A stretch of 64,000 nucleotides of DNA from an uncultured Faecalibacterium sp. (GTDB taxonomy: Bacteria > Bacillota > Clostridia > Oscillospirales > Ruminococcaceae), in the NCBI GenBank assembly GCA_934524985.1, contig CAKSYT010000005.1:102930-166929 (forward strand). Reading direction: 5' to 3'. Under the pieces are notes generated by a model. That model was not told the origin of the DNA. It worked only from the letters and a program-made list of their open reading frames with translations, and did not search any database. The position numbers were made by a program, and so were the translations under genes. Of this stretch, positions 46,725-54,792 are shown piece after piece. The stretch's first letter is position 1; every line of letters starts with the position of its first letter.

Positions 46725-47415
46725 ACTTCTGACCTGTGAAGGGCTGACAAAACACTACGGCGCAAAAACCGCGCTGGACGGTGTGGATCTGCACATCGGC
46801 TTTGGGAAGATCGTTGGCCTGCTGGGGCCGAACGGCAGCGGCAAGACCACCCTGATCAAACTGGCAAACGGTCTGCTGCAGCCTGACAGCGGCAGCATCC
46901 GGATCGCCGGGATGAAGCCCGGCGTGGAGAGCAAGGCAATCGTATCCTACCTGCCCGATGCCGACTGGCTTCCCGGCTGGATGCGGGTAGAGCAGCTGGT
47001 GGAGATGTTTGGGGACTTCTATAAGGACTTCGATCCGGCCCGGGCGAATGAGATGCTGGCAAATCTGGAACTTTCCCCCAAAGACGTCCTCAAGACCCTT
47101 TCCAAGGGCAACCGGGAAAAGGTGCAGCTCATCCTTGCCATGAGCCGGAATGCCCGGCTCTATCTGCTGGATGAACCCATCGGCGGCGTGGACCCGGCGG
47201 CACGGGATTATATCCTGCACACCATCCTGTCCAATTACAGCAAGGACGCGACCGTCCTCATCTCGACCCACCTGATCGAGGATATCGAGCCGGTGCTGGA
47301 TGAGGCCATCTTCCTGAAAGAGGGAACGGTCTTTGCTCACCGCAGTGTGGATGAGATCCGTGAGAATGAGGGAATGAGCGTGGACACATATTTCCGGGAG
47401 GTATTCAAATGCTGA
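46717..47415 (+). CDS. ABC transporter ATP-binding protein
   Basis: The 232-residue ATPase has Walker A GPNGSGKTT at about 36-44, the Q-loop region, a signature that reads LSKGNREKVQL (LSKGN in place of LSGGQ) and Walker B LYLLDEPIGGVDP. H-loop STHLIED follows. The LSKGN signature is usual in small YtrB/EcsA-like exporters. It is coupled to the regulator upstream and overlaps the permease start by 7 bases. Confidence 0.95.
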   Translation: MSELLTCEGLTKHYGAKTALDGVDLHIGFGKIVGLLGPNGSGKTTLIKLANGLLQPDSGSIRIAGMKPGVESKAIVSYLPDADWLPGWMRVEQLVEMFGDFYKDFDPARANEMLANLELSPKDVLKTLSKGNREKVQLILAMSRNARLYLLDEPIGGVDPAARDYILHTILSNYSKDATVLISTHLIEDIEPVLDEAIFLKEGTVFAHRSVDEIRENEGMSVDTYFREVFKC

Positions 47416-48227
47416 AAAATCTGTTGAAGTATGAATTCCGGGCGACCGGACGGACCTATGGCAGCCTGTATCTGGTCTGGTTGCTGGTTGCGCTGGCAAT
47501 GGGGATCTCGATGCGGGACGAAGTCTGGGACAATGGCAGCAGCCAGATCTGGGCATACCTGATGTTTGCCTACTTTGCCATCGGGGTTGCCATCGGAGTG
47601 GTCTGTATTGTGACGATCATCCAGCGGTTCACCAAAAATCTGTTGGGGCGGGAGGGCTATCTCATGCACACCCTTCCGGTCCATCCAGAGCAGCTGGTTG
47701 CGTCCAAACTCATTTCCAGCATGGTCTGGGTGATCTGCAGCGGAGTGGTCGGGATCCTGTCCGTCCTTCTGATGCTGGTCGGCCTGTGCGCCTTCGAGGA
47801 TTCCAAAACGGTCATCAATGGGGAGACGATCACGACGGGCTGGGGCGATGTCCTGAAATTCAGCTGGAAGGCGATCCAGAGCATCGGCGGTGAATTCTGG
47901 AGCGAGCTGGCGTGGATCATCGTCCTTGGTCTGGCGGGCGTTGCAGTCCTCATCCTCTGTATCTACGCCGCCTGCATGATCGGGCATCAGTTCAGGAACC
48001 ATTCCACGATTGCCAGCATTCTGGCCTTCTTCCTGTTGCAGCTGATTCAGGGCAAACTGGATGCAGGCGGCGGGATCCGGGTGATCGTTGGCTCTGTGGC
48101 AGCGATGCCGATGGCTTATTCCGCCAGCGGCAATCTCTGGCTCGTCCTTCTTGTAACGATTCTGATCGGCGCAGTCTATTTTGTCCTTACCAGCTGGCTG
48201 ATGAAAAATAAGCTGGATCTGGAATAA
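47409..48227 (+). CDS. ABC transporter permease
   Basis: The 272-residue protein has six predicted membrane helices: about 20-38, 50-75, 110-135, 165-190, 200-220 and 235-260. A cytoplasmic coupling loop LLGREGYLMHTLPVHPEQLVASK follows helix 2, a pattern of ABC-2-type exporters in GntR-linked operons. The substrate is unknown; lipid II-binding peptide antibiotics or lipids are possibilities from family knowledge. It is the last gene of the three-gene operon. Confidence 0.9.
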   Translation: MLKNLLKYEFRATGRTYGSLYLVWLLVALAMGISMRDEVWDNGSSQIWAYLMFAYFAIGVAIGVVCIVTIIQRFTKNLLGREGYLMHTLPVHPEQLVASKLISSMVWVICSGVVGILSVLLMLVGLCAFEDSKTVINGETITTGWGDVLKFSWKAIQSIGGEFWSELAWIIVLGLAGVAVLILCIYAACMIGHQFRNHSTIASILAFFLLQLIQGKLDAGGGIRVIVGSVAAMPMAYSASGNLWLVLLVTILIGAVYFVLTSWLMKNKLDLE

Positions 48228-48238
48228 GCATAAAAACC

Positions 48239-48284
48239 AAACCCCGGCCGTTGCAGATGAAACATACTGCAAAGGCCGGGGTTT
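48239..48284. terminator. Bidirectional terminator between ABC operon and lipoprotein
   Basis: AAACCCCGGCC pairs with GGCCGGGGTTT around a smaller inner stem. It lies between converging genes. Confidence 0.75.
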
Positions 48285-48295
48285 ATGCGGGAAAA

Positions 48296-48853
48296 TTATT
48301 TTGCGAGAGCGGCTTTGATGTTGGACAGAATAGTGTCGTGATCCTCAGCGCAGACCAGAACCACCTCGCCGGTGGGGGCTACGGTGACGGTAGCGGCCTT
48401 GGCCACGAGGTACTGATCCTCCAGATAGTGCTCCATGGACTGCTGCTCGCTGGTAACATAGGCTTCCAGTGCGGCCTTTACCTCATCGGTCTTGCCCTCG
48501 GCAGGCTTTACGATGGCAACGGCGTAGCTGCGCACCATCATGCCGGAAATGCTGGCGGCAAAGGTGGTATACTGGCCGTCCTCCAAATTCAGCAGGGGCA
48601 TCAGGATGTCCCGGATCTCCTCGTCCAGCTGGTCGGCCTCGTACTCGGCGCTGTAACCGTCAATAGCGGTAAACTTGCCGTCCTCGCCCTTGGTAAAGAT
48701 CATATCATACTCGTTGTCCTCGTCGCTGCGGGCGTCGTGGATGATCTGGGAGTAATCCTTGGGTGTGGAGCTGTCGGCCTTGCTGCCGCCGGAGCAGCCA
48801 ACCAGAGTAAACAGGGTCAGCCCTGCCAGCAGGGCGGCGATGAATTTTTTCAT
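48296..48853 (-). CDS. DUF4358-like lipoprotein
   Basis: The 185-residue protein has a lipoprotein signal peptide with lipobox LVGC (Cys20). The mature part has KDYSQIIHDARSDEDNEYDMIF and a conserved fold with SGMMVRSYAVAIVKPAEGKTDEVKAALEAYV, matching the DUF4358 type seen in clostridia. Function unknown; it would be tethered to the outer face of the membrane. The ATG at 48853 has GAAAGGAAA upstream; longer frames are rejected. Confidence 0.8.
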   Translation of the reverse strand: MKKFIAALLAGLTLFTLVGCSGGSKADSSTPKDYSQIIHDARSDEDNEYDMIFTKGEDGKFTAIDGYSAEYEADQLDEEIRDILMPLLNLEDGQYTTFAASISGMMVRSYAVAIVKPAEGKTDEVKAALEAYVTSEQQSMEHYLEDQYLVAKAATVTVAPTGEVVLVCAEDHDTILSNIKAALAK

Positions 48854-49010
48854 AGTATTGCATTTCCTTTCATAGTGCTGTGTGTGGAAGGTGCAGCCGG
48901 GCGCACACGTTACAGGTATTGTGTGCCGGTTTTGGGCTGCTATTCTGGATACGAACCACCGCACCGCAAAATTGCAGGGAAAAAGTAACAGTTTTATGAA
49001 CAGCGCCTGC

Positions 49011-49451
49011 TTACAGCATCAAAGCGTCCAGATCGCCATGGTTCACCGGGGTGGACAGGATGATCTGGGTGCTGGTGGTGCCCAGCTTCTGAAACTGCAA
49101 AATCAGGTGCTCCAGCTGCGCCATGCTGCCGCAGCTGACCTTGACCAGAAAAGTGTACGCACCGGTAACGTGGTAGCACTGCAGCACCTCGCGGCTGTTC
49201 TGCAGCAGCTCCAGAAAAGCATCCTGCTTGGAGGGGGCAACCGAAAGGCTGATGAGCGCATCCACATACATCCGGTCTGCCGGACGGTTCAGCGTGACGG
49301 TATAGCCGCTGATGATGCCGTCCGTTTCCAGCTTATGGATACGGCTGGAGACTGCCGGGCTGGTAAGCGACACCTGCTCCGCAATTTCTTTGACGGGCAT
49401 CCGTGCATTTTTGGCCAGAAGGGTAAGGATTTTGCGGTCAAGATCGTCCAT
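49011..49451 (-). CDS. Lrp/AsnC-family transcriptional regulator
   Basis: The 146-residue protein has an N-terminal helix-turn-helix (LDRKILTLLAKNARMPVKEIAEQVSLTSPAVSSRIHKLETDGII). The C-terminal RAM/AsnC ligand domain has ALISLSVAPSKQDAFLELL and CYHVTGAYTFLVKVSCGSM. Such proteins form octamers and sense amino acids. AAGGAGG precedes the ATG at 49451. Its promoter region is divergent from a candidate small RNA, which it might regulate. Confidence 0.93.
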   Translation of the reverse strand: MDDLDRKILTLLAKNARMPVKEIAEQVSLTSPAVSSRIHKLETDGIISGYTVTLNRPADRMYVDALISLSVAPSKQDAFLELLQNSREVLQCYHVTGAYTFLVKVSCGSMAQLEHLILQFQKLGTTSTQIILSTPVNHGDLDALML

Positions 49452-49568
49452 GAGAAGAGCCTCCTTCAAAAATATGTTGGATTGTATAAAATTTTCTGAA
49501 AGTAAAGTTTTTATGTTGTGCAAACCCACAGAAATGGAATAAAATTTCGTTTCTGAAATTCTATGTTA

Positions 49569-49597
49569 ATTATATAAAGTTTTTGCAAAAAAGTAAA
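49569..49597 (-). promoter_or_regulatory. sigma-A promoter of the lrp-type gene
   Basis: Read leftward: TTTACT, 17-base spacer, TATAAT. A leader of about 110 AT-rich bases follows. Confidence 0.65.
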
Positions 49598-49630
49598 GTA
49601 TTATTTTAAAGCAAAATCCGAAAATCCTGT

Positions 49631-49658
49631 TTGACAAGAAAAGAAAAACGGGTATAAT
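49631..49658 (+). promoter_or_regulatory. Near-consensus sigma-A promoter with no gene after it
   Basis: TTGACA, 16-base spacer, TATAAT. It points right, away from lrp, into the candidate small RNA; no ORF with a ribosome-binding site follows. Confidence 0.85.
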
Positions 49659-49664
49659 ACATCA

Positions 49665-49775
49665 TGCAAGGCAGCGCAACGCACAAAAGCCTGCCAATGA
49701 TATTGAGATTCACCACTTTATATACTTTCCCACCCCTCTATACACAAAAACCCGCTGCCAGGCGGGTTTTTGTGT
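49665..49775 (+). ncRNA. Candidate small RNA (about 110 nt)
   Basis: The start is inferred 7 bases after the -10. The transcript would contain a small hairpin GGCAG/CTGCC near its 5' end, an unstructured AT-rich middle with a pyrimidine-rich CCCACCCCTC stretch, and a strong terminator ACAAAAACCCGC/GCGGGTTTTTGT at 49743-49774. No known RNA family (6S, SRP, tmRNA, RNase P) is recognised. A 45-codon frame inside lacks a ribosome-binding site and runs past the terminator. Confidence 0.5.
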
Positions 49776-49840
49776 TTGTTGGGGCTTTTTTCTTTTTGTA
49801 AAAAAGCAGTGGTAGACAACGTACTTGCCCAGTGAAACTG

Positions 49841-49971
49841 CTGTTTCCGGTCACGACCCCCACCCGTGAAAATGCAATCCCGGAAAGTCCGCAGACTTTC
49901 CGGGATTGCTCTATATCAAAATACTATTCCGCTGAACATGGTCAGAGCGCAGCGGAGACCATTAAAATCGT
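49841..49971 (+). repeat. Two-hairpin intergenic element, copy 7
   Basis: The left stem at 49874-49909 is a perfect 16 bp (GCAATCCCGGAAAGTC, loop CGCA). The right stem is ATGGTC (49938-49943) with GACCAT (49957-49962), where both sides differ from the usual ATGCCC/GGGCAT. The element ends in AATCGTT 12 bases after the hflX stop on the other strand. Confidence 0.8.
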
Positions 49972-49983
49972 TCTGCCTGCCCG

Positions 49984-51249
49984 TTAAACCAGATAGCCCT
50001 CAAAGCAGTGCAGGTCCTCGGTCTTGACGATGCCCTCCAGATACAGCCCGTCCTCCCGGTATTCCTCCACCTGTACGCTGCCGCGCTCCCGCATGGGGGC
50101 GGCAAGCCCCAGCTTGTCGTAGGGCAGCAGCACCCGGATGGTGTGCACCCGGTCGCTGAGCAGCTCGTCCAGCTTTTGCAGCAGCTTGTCCAGCCCGTAG
50201 CCGGTCTTGGCACTGGTCAGCAGAATGTCGGGGTCAAAGCTCAGGGTGTTGGGTTTGTCGCACTTGTTGTACACGGTCAGGCGGGGGATGTCGGCGCAAT
50301 CCAGCCCGTCCAGCACCTCGTCGGTGACGGAAAGCTGTTCCTCGCGCTGGTCGTCCCCGGCGTCTGCCACCCGGATGATCACATCCGACCATGCGGCTTC
50401 CTCCAAGGTGGACTTGAAGGCCTCCACCAGATTGTGGGGCAGGCGGGACACAAAGCCGACTGTGTCCACCAGCAGCACCGCCATGCCGCTGGGCAGCACC
50501 AGCTTGCGGCTGGTGGGGTCCAGTGTGGCAAACAGCATATCGGCTTCGGCTACGCTGGGGCCGCACAGGGCGTTCATCAGGCTGGATTTGCCCACGTTAG
50601 TGTAGCCCACAAGGCTTACCACCGGCATGCCGGTCTTGGCGCGGGCCTTGCGGCTCTCGCCCCGGCGCTTTTCCATCTCGGCAAGTTTTTCGGCCAGCGC
50701 ATCAATGCGGGCGTGCACATGGCGGCGGTCCAGCTCCAGCTTGGTCTCACCGGCACCGCGGCGGGCACCGCCGCCGCCGCCACCACCGCCGCCCTGACGG
50801 CTCAGCGCCTCGCCCATGCCCTGCAGGCGGGGCAGACGGTAGCGCAGCAGCGCCAGTTCGGTCTGTAGCTTGCCCTCGTTGGTCACGGCGCGGCTGCGGA
50901 AAATTTCCAAAATCAGCATGGTGCGGTCGATGACCTCCAGCCCGCCCAGCGCGTTGGAGATGTTGCGGATCTGGCTGCCGGTCAACTCGCCGTCAAACAC
51001 GGCGCATTCCGCACCCAGCGTCTGGGCGGCAAGGGAAGCTTCTTCCAGCTTGCCGCTGCCCAGCACGATGCCGGTCTCCGGGGTCTGGCGTTTCTGGGTG
51101 ATCTGCGCCACGGCTTCCATGTGGTTGGCCTCGCATAGGGCAGAAAGCTCTGCCAGACTGCGCTCGCAGTCCCACAGTCCCTGATCCAGTGCCAGCAGAA
51201 CCACCTTTGTGGGAGGGGTCTCGGTCAGAATATCATAAAGTTCGCTCAA
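49984..51249 (-). CDS. hflX: Ribosome-splitting GTPase HflX
   Basis: The 421-residue GTPase has the N-terminal HflX domain (ALDQGLWDCERSLAELSALCEAN, IVLGSGKLEEA, GLEVIDRTMLILEIFRSRA). A glycine-rich loop of ten consecutive Gly (GGGGGG..ARRGAGETKLELDRR) and a coiled linker follow. The G domain has VGYTNVGKSSLMN, DTVGFVSRLPHNLVEAF and YNKCDKP. HflX splits stalled or hibernating ribosomes after heat or antibiotic stress. The poly-Gly loop is encoded by a GGN repeat that may vary in length. Its start overlaps the stop of the GNAT gene by 4 bases. Confidence 0.96.
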   Translation of the reverse strand: MSELYDILTETPPTKVVLLALDQGLWDCERSLAELSALCEANHMEAVAQITQKRQTPETGIVLGSGKLEEASLAAQTLGAECAVFDGELTGSQIRNISNALGGLEVIDRTMLILEIFRSRAVTNEGKLQTELALLRYRLPRLQGMGEALSRQGGGGGGGGGARRGAGETKLELDRRHVHARIDALAEKLAEMEKRRGESRKARAKTGMPVVSLVGYTNVGKSSLMNALCGPSVAEADMLFATLDPTSRKLVLPSGMAVLLVDTVGFVSRLPHNLVEAFKSTLEEAAWSDVIIRVADAGDDQREEQLSVTDEVLDGLDCADIPRLTVYNKCDKPNTLSFDPDILLTSAKTGYGLDKLLQKLDELLSDRVHTIRVLLPYDKLGLAAPMRERGSVQVEEYREDGLYLEGIVKTEDLHCFEGYLV

Positions 51250-51854
51250 AGTAAGTCCTTTCTGTTATCGTAGTGCTCTTTTGTCAGCAGATAGCACCGG
51301 CATTCCACCGGCGTTCCGTCAAATTTGTGGTAAACATCGTTGTGGTGGTACACAAAACCGGCCTTTTCCATCACCCGGCCGCTGGCGGGGTTCTGCACCG
51401 CATGACAGCAGGTGAGGAAGGCACCGCCCACCTGATGGAACCAGAAATCAACCACGGCTTGCAAAGCTTCGGTGGTAAAGCCCTTGCCCCACCACTTCTG
51501 CCCGATGCAGTAGCCCGGCTCCCAGATGCCGCCGGAGAGGTCCAGCCCCGGCCATTTGGTCTTTTGCTGCGGCTCACCCAGCAGGGCGTTGTATATGGAG
51601 ATAGAGCCGAACGCCTGCCCGGTGGCCTTTTCCACCATAGCCCACTGGTAGTAATCGGGGTTTGGATACAGCTCCGCCCACGCCGAAAGCAGCTCCCGGG
51701 TCTCGGCGGGGATTTTGTGCGGCTCCCAGCGCAAAAACCGGGTCACAGCCGGGTCATTTGCCCAGTTTTCGTACATCTGCGGGGCATCCTGCGGCAGCAG
51801 GCGGCGCAGCAGCAGACGGTCGGTCTCCAACTCAAGTGTGCCGGTGTGGCGCAT
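51246..51854 (-). CDS. GNAT N-acetyltransferase (RimJ/RimL type)
   Basis: The 202-residue acetyltransferase begins ETDRLLLRRLLPQDAPQMYENWANDP and has GYCIGQKWWGKGFTTEALQAVVDF, the acetyl-CoA-binding motif A in RimJ/RimL-like enzymes. NPASGRVMEKAGFVYH is motif B. These enzymes acetylate protein N-termini or small molecules. The ATG at 51854 has GAGAGGATGG upstream. It is coupled to hflX, so a stress-related role is conceivable. Confidence 0.9.
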   Translation of the reverse strand: MRHTGTLELETDRLLLRRLLPQDAPQMYENWANDPAVTRFLRWEPHKIPAETRELLSAWAELYPNPDYYQWAMVEKATGQAFGSISIYNALLGEPQQKTKWPGLDLSGGIWEPGYCIGQKWWGKGFTTEALQAVVDFWFHQVGGAFLTCCHAVQNPASGRVMEKAGFVYHHNDVYHKFDGTPVECRCYLLTKEHYDNRKDLL

Positions 51855-51937
51855 GATCCATCCTCTCCCTTTCCTCAAAAGATATTCCTAAGATAGCACA
51901 AAAACAGCCGCACCGCAAGCGAAATCAAGAAAAGCGC

Positions 51938-51966
51938 TTGACCGGATGGGTGAACTACGATAAACT
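51938..51966 (+). promoter_or_regulatory. sigma-A promoter of the metH/metF fusion gene
   Basis: TTGACC, 17-base spacer, TAAACT, 38 bases before the start. No SAM riboswitch fits in so short a leader. Confidence 0.65.
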
Positions 51967-52004
51967 GAAAAATGAAATCTTTTTATAGGAAAGGGAAAGT
52001 ACCG

Positions 52005-53789
52005 ATGTTAGATGTGCGCAAACTGTTAGCCCAGCGGCCGCTGCTGTTCGATGGCGGCATGGGTACCTATTATAAAGCAAAACCGGGACAGGAGTGTGAG
52101 CAGGCAAACCTGACCGACCCCGAGGGCATTCTGGCAGTGCACCGGGCGTATCTTGCCGCCGGAGCGGACGCCATCAAGACCAATACCTTCAGCCTGCCGC
52201 GTCTGGCGGCGGCGCAGCAGCCGGGCTGGGAGCAGCTGGCAGATGCGGGTTGGCAGCTGGCTGCAAAGGCCGCCGGGGAGACCGGCGCGGCAGTATTCGC
52301 CGACCTTGGCCCCGCACCGGATACCGAGAACCTCCCGGCGGAACAGGTGTATCTTGCCGTGGCAAAGCGCTTTGCCCTGCTGGGCGCACGGAATTTTCTG
52401 TTCGAGACCCTGAGCGCCGAGGACGGTGTGCTGGAAGCGATTCGTGCGCTGAAGCAGACCGTGCCGGAGGCCTTTGTGCTGGTATCCTTTGCGGTGCTGC
52501 CGGACGGCTATACTCGCGAGGGCCGCTATTGTGCAGAGCTGGTGCGCCGCATGGCGCAGAGCGGTGTGGTGGATGCCGTAGGCTTGAACTGCGTATCTGC
52601 CCCGGGCGCGATGCGGGCACTGGTGCAGCAGCTGGGAGATGCAGGGCTGCCGCTTTCGGTCATGCCCAACGCAGGCTACCCGGTGGTGGCGCGGGCACAG
52701 GTGCGCTATCAGGGCAAGCCGGAATATTTTGCCCGGGAGCTGAGCCGCCTTGCAACCGAGGGCGTGCGCATTCTGGGCGGCTGCTGCGGCACAACGCCGC
52801 AGCACATTGCTGCCCTGCGCACCGCGCTGGATGCTCTGCCGGAAACACTGCCCGCCGCCCCGGCGGCAAAGCCCGCCGCCGCTGTGAAGCCTGCGGTGGA
52901 AACGGACGATGCCTTTTTGCGCAAGCTGCGGGCCGGGCAGCGGGTCATTGCGGTGGAGCTGGACTCCCCCAAGGACGCTGATCTGACTGCCTATCTCGAG
53001 GGTGCCCGCCGCCTGCAGGCCGCCGGTGCGGACTTGCTGACCGTTGCAGACTGCCCCATTGCCCGGGCGCGGATGGATTCCTCGCTGGTGGCGTGCCGGG
53101 TGCACCGGGAGCTGGGCATGAACGTTTTGCCCCACATGACCTGCCGGGACCGCAACCTGAACGCCACCAAGGCGCTGCTGCTGGGACTGTACGCCGAGGG
53201 CGTGCGGGAGGTGCTGGCCATTACCGGCGACCCCATCCCCACCGCCGAGCGGGACGAGGTGAAAAATGTGTACCAGTTCAACTCCCGCAAGCTGGCGCAG
53301 TATATCGTATCGCTGGCCGGGGAAGGGCGGGAGATGCCCAGCCCTATCACTGTGTTCGGTGCGCTGAACCTGAACGCCCGTAATTTTGAGGTGGAACTGC
53401 GCCGCGCCGCAGAAAAGCTGGAAAACGGCATGAGCGGCTTCCTTACCCAGCCGGTGCTGTCGGCACAGGCGGTGGAAAACCTGAAAAAAGCCCGGGAAAC
53501 GCTGGGCGAGCGGGCAAAAATTCTGGCGGGCATCCTGCCGGTGGTCAGCCAGCGCAACGCCATCTTTATGGAAAACGAGGTCAACGGCATCCATGTGGAC
53601 GAGGCCATCATCCAGAAGTTTGAGGGGCTGGACCGCGCCGCAGGCGAGGAGCTGGGCTTGGAAGTTTCGGTGCAGGCTGCCAAGGCAGCTGCACCCTATG
53701 CGGACGGCTTTTACCTGATGACCCCCTTCAACCGGGTGGCGCTGATGGAGCGGCTCATTGCCCGCCTGCGCACGGAGGTGACGGATTGA
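52005..53789 (+). CDS. Bifunctional homocysteine S-methyltransferase / methylenetetrahydrofolate reductase
   Basis: The 594-residue fusion has an N-terminal homocysteine methyltransferase barrel (residues 1-285: LFDGGMGTYY, GADAIKTNTFS, VGLNCVSAPGAM and the zinc-binding GGCCGTTP). A Pro/Ala linker (about 285-305) leads to a C-terminal MetF-like domain (IAVELDSPKDAD, LPHMTCRDRNLNATKALLLGLYAEGVREVLAITGDP, PITVFGALNLNA, FLTQPVLS). This is the YitJ-type arrangement. It would reduce methylene-THF and may pass a methyl group to homocysteine for methionine. GGAAAGGGAAAG precedes the ATG. The downstream glycosyltransferase overlaps its stop. Confidence 0.94.
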   Translation: MLDVRKLLAQRPLLFDGGMGTYYKAKPGQECEQANLTDPEGILAVHRAYLAAGADAIKTNTFSLPRLAAAQQPGWEQLADAGWQLAAKAAGETGAAVFADLGPAPDTENLPAEQVYLAVAKRFALLGARNFLFETLSAEDGVLEAIRALKQTVPEAFVLVSFAVLPDGYTREGRYCAELVRRMAQSGVVDAVGLNCVSAPGAMRALVQQLGDAGLPLSVMPNAGYPVVARAQVRYQGKPEYFARELSRLATEGVRILGGCCGTTPQHIAALRTALDALPETLPAAPAAKPAAAVKPAVETDDAFLRKLRAGQRVIAVELDSPKDADLTAYLEGARRLQAAGADLLTVADCPIARARMDSSLVACRVHRELGMNVLPHMTCRDRNLNATKALLLGLYAEGVREVLAITGDPIPTAERDEVKNVYQFNSRKLAQYIVSLAGEGREMPSPITVFGALNLNARNFEVELRRAAEKLENGMSGFLTQPVLSAQAVENLKKARETLGERAKILAGILPVVSQRNAIFMENEVNGIHVDEAIIQKFEGLDRAAGEELGLEVSVQAAKAAAPYADGFYLMTPFNRVALMERLIARLRTEVTD

Positions 53790-54775
53790 ACAACCAAGAA
53801 CGAGCACCGGAAGGGGAAAAAGCACCGCTGCTCAGCATTATCGTGCCGGTGTATAAGGTGGAAAACTATCTGCCCAAATGTATCGATTCCATTCTGGCGC
53901 AGACCTTTACGGACTTTGAGCTGATCCTTGTGGAGGATGGCTCGCCGGACAATTGCCCTGCGCTGTGCGATGCCGCTGCCGCAAAAGATGCCCGCATCCG
54001 GGTGCTCCACCAGAAAAACGGGGGACTATCGGCCGCCCGCAACGCCGGGTTGGACGCGGCAAGGGGCGCATGGATCGGCTTTGTGGATTCGGATGACTAC
54101 ATTGCACCGGAAATGTACGAAGCACTGTACCAAGCCGTGCAAAGCACCGGGGCAGACCTTGCCCTGTGCGATTACGCCGAGGTGGACGAGGCGGGGGCAC
54201 CATGCCAGTCGATGCACATTCGTCTTGAAAAAAAGGACTTTACCGGGCGGGATTTACTAAAAAATGCCACGGATTCGATGATCCAGCCTGCGTGGAACAA
54301 GCTGTACCGCCGCGCTATTTTTGCGCAGCTGCGCTACCCGGAGGGCAAGCTGAACGAGGACCTGTTTCTGATCCCGGAGGTCTGTTTGCAGATCCAGAAG
54401 GCCGTGGTGGTGCCAAAGGCGCTGTATTATTATGTGCAGCGCGGCGGCAGCATTATGAGCGGCAATAAAACGCTGCGCCATTTTGATGCTGCCGAGGCAG
54501 CACAGCGGTATTGGGACTGTCTTGTGGAAAACGCTGCATACGATGCACTGGCAAATGCGGCAAAGTTTACGATGGGCAGCGTGAGCCGGGTATACCGGCA
54601 GCTGCCCCCGGCGCTGCGCAAGGAAGCCCGCAGCCGGGAAATGCTGCGGATGCAGTTTGAGGTGGTCAACCGCACCCGGCGGTACTGCGCCGTTCCGGGC
54701 GGGCTTTGGCTGCAAAGCTGGCTGCTGTGGCACTTCCCGCAGACATACATCCGGTTGCGGGAACGCAAGGGCTAA
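53786..54775 (+). CDS. Family 2 glycosyltransferase (EpsJ-like), first of two
   Basis: A TTG start at 53786 overlaps the upstream stop and has GGAGGTG 5 bases before it. The 329-residue enzyme has LSIIVPVYKVENYLPKCIDSIL, LILVEDGSPDNCP, LHQKNGGLSAARNAGLDAARGAWIGFVDSDDYI (DxD near residue 96) and a C-terminal helical part. It adds sugars to a lipid-linked oligosaccharide at the cytoplasmic face. It forms a set with the flippase and second glycosyltransferase downstream, overlapping or closely spaced. Confidence 0.92.
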   Translation: MNNQERAPEGEKAPLLSIIVPVYKVENYLPKCIDSILAQTFTDFELILVEDGSPDNCPALCDAAAAKDARIRVLHQKNGGLSAARNAGLDAARGAWIGFVDSDDYIAPEMYEALYQAVQSTGADLALCDYAEVDEAGAPCQSMHIRLEKKDFTGRDLLKNATDSMIQPAWNKLYRRAIFAQLRYPEGKLNEDLFLIPEVCLQIQKAVVVPKALYYYVQRGGSIMSGNKTLRHFDAAEAAQRYWDCLVENAAYDALANAAKFTMGSVSRVYRQLPPALRKEARSREMLRMQFEVVNRTRRYCAVPGGLWLQSWLLWHFPQTYIRLRERKG

Positions 54776-54792
54776 GAAAAGAGAAAAAACGC

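Noticed and set aside
49669..49803. A 45-codon reading frame inside the candidate small RNA
   Set aside because: It has no ribosome-binding site and reads through the terminator.
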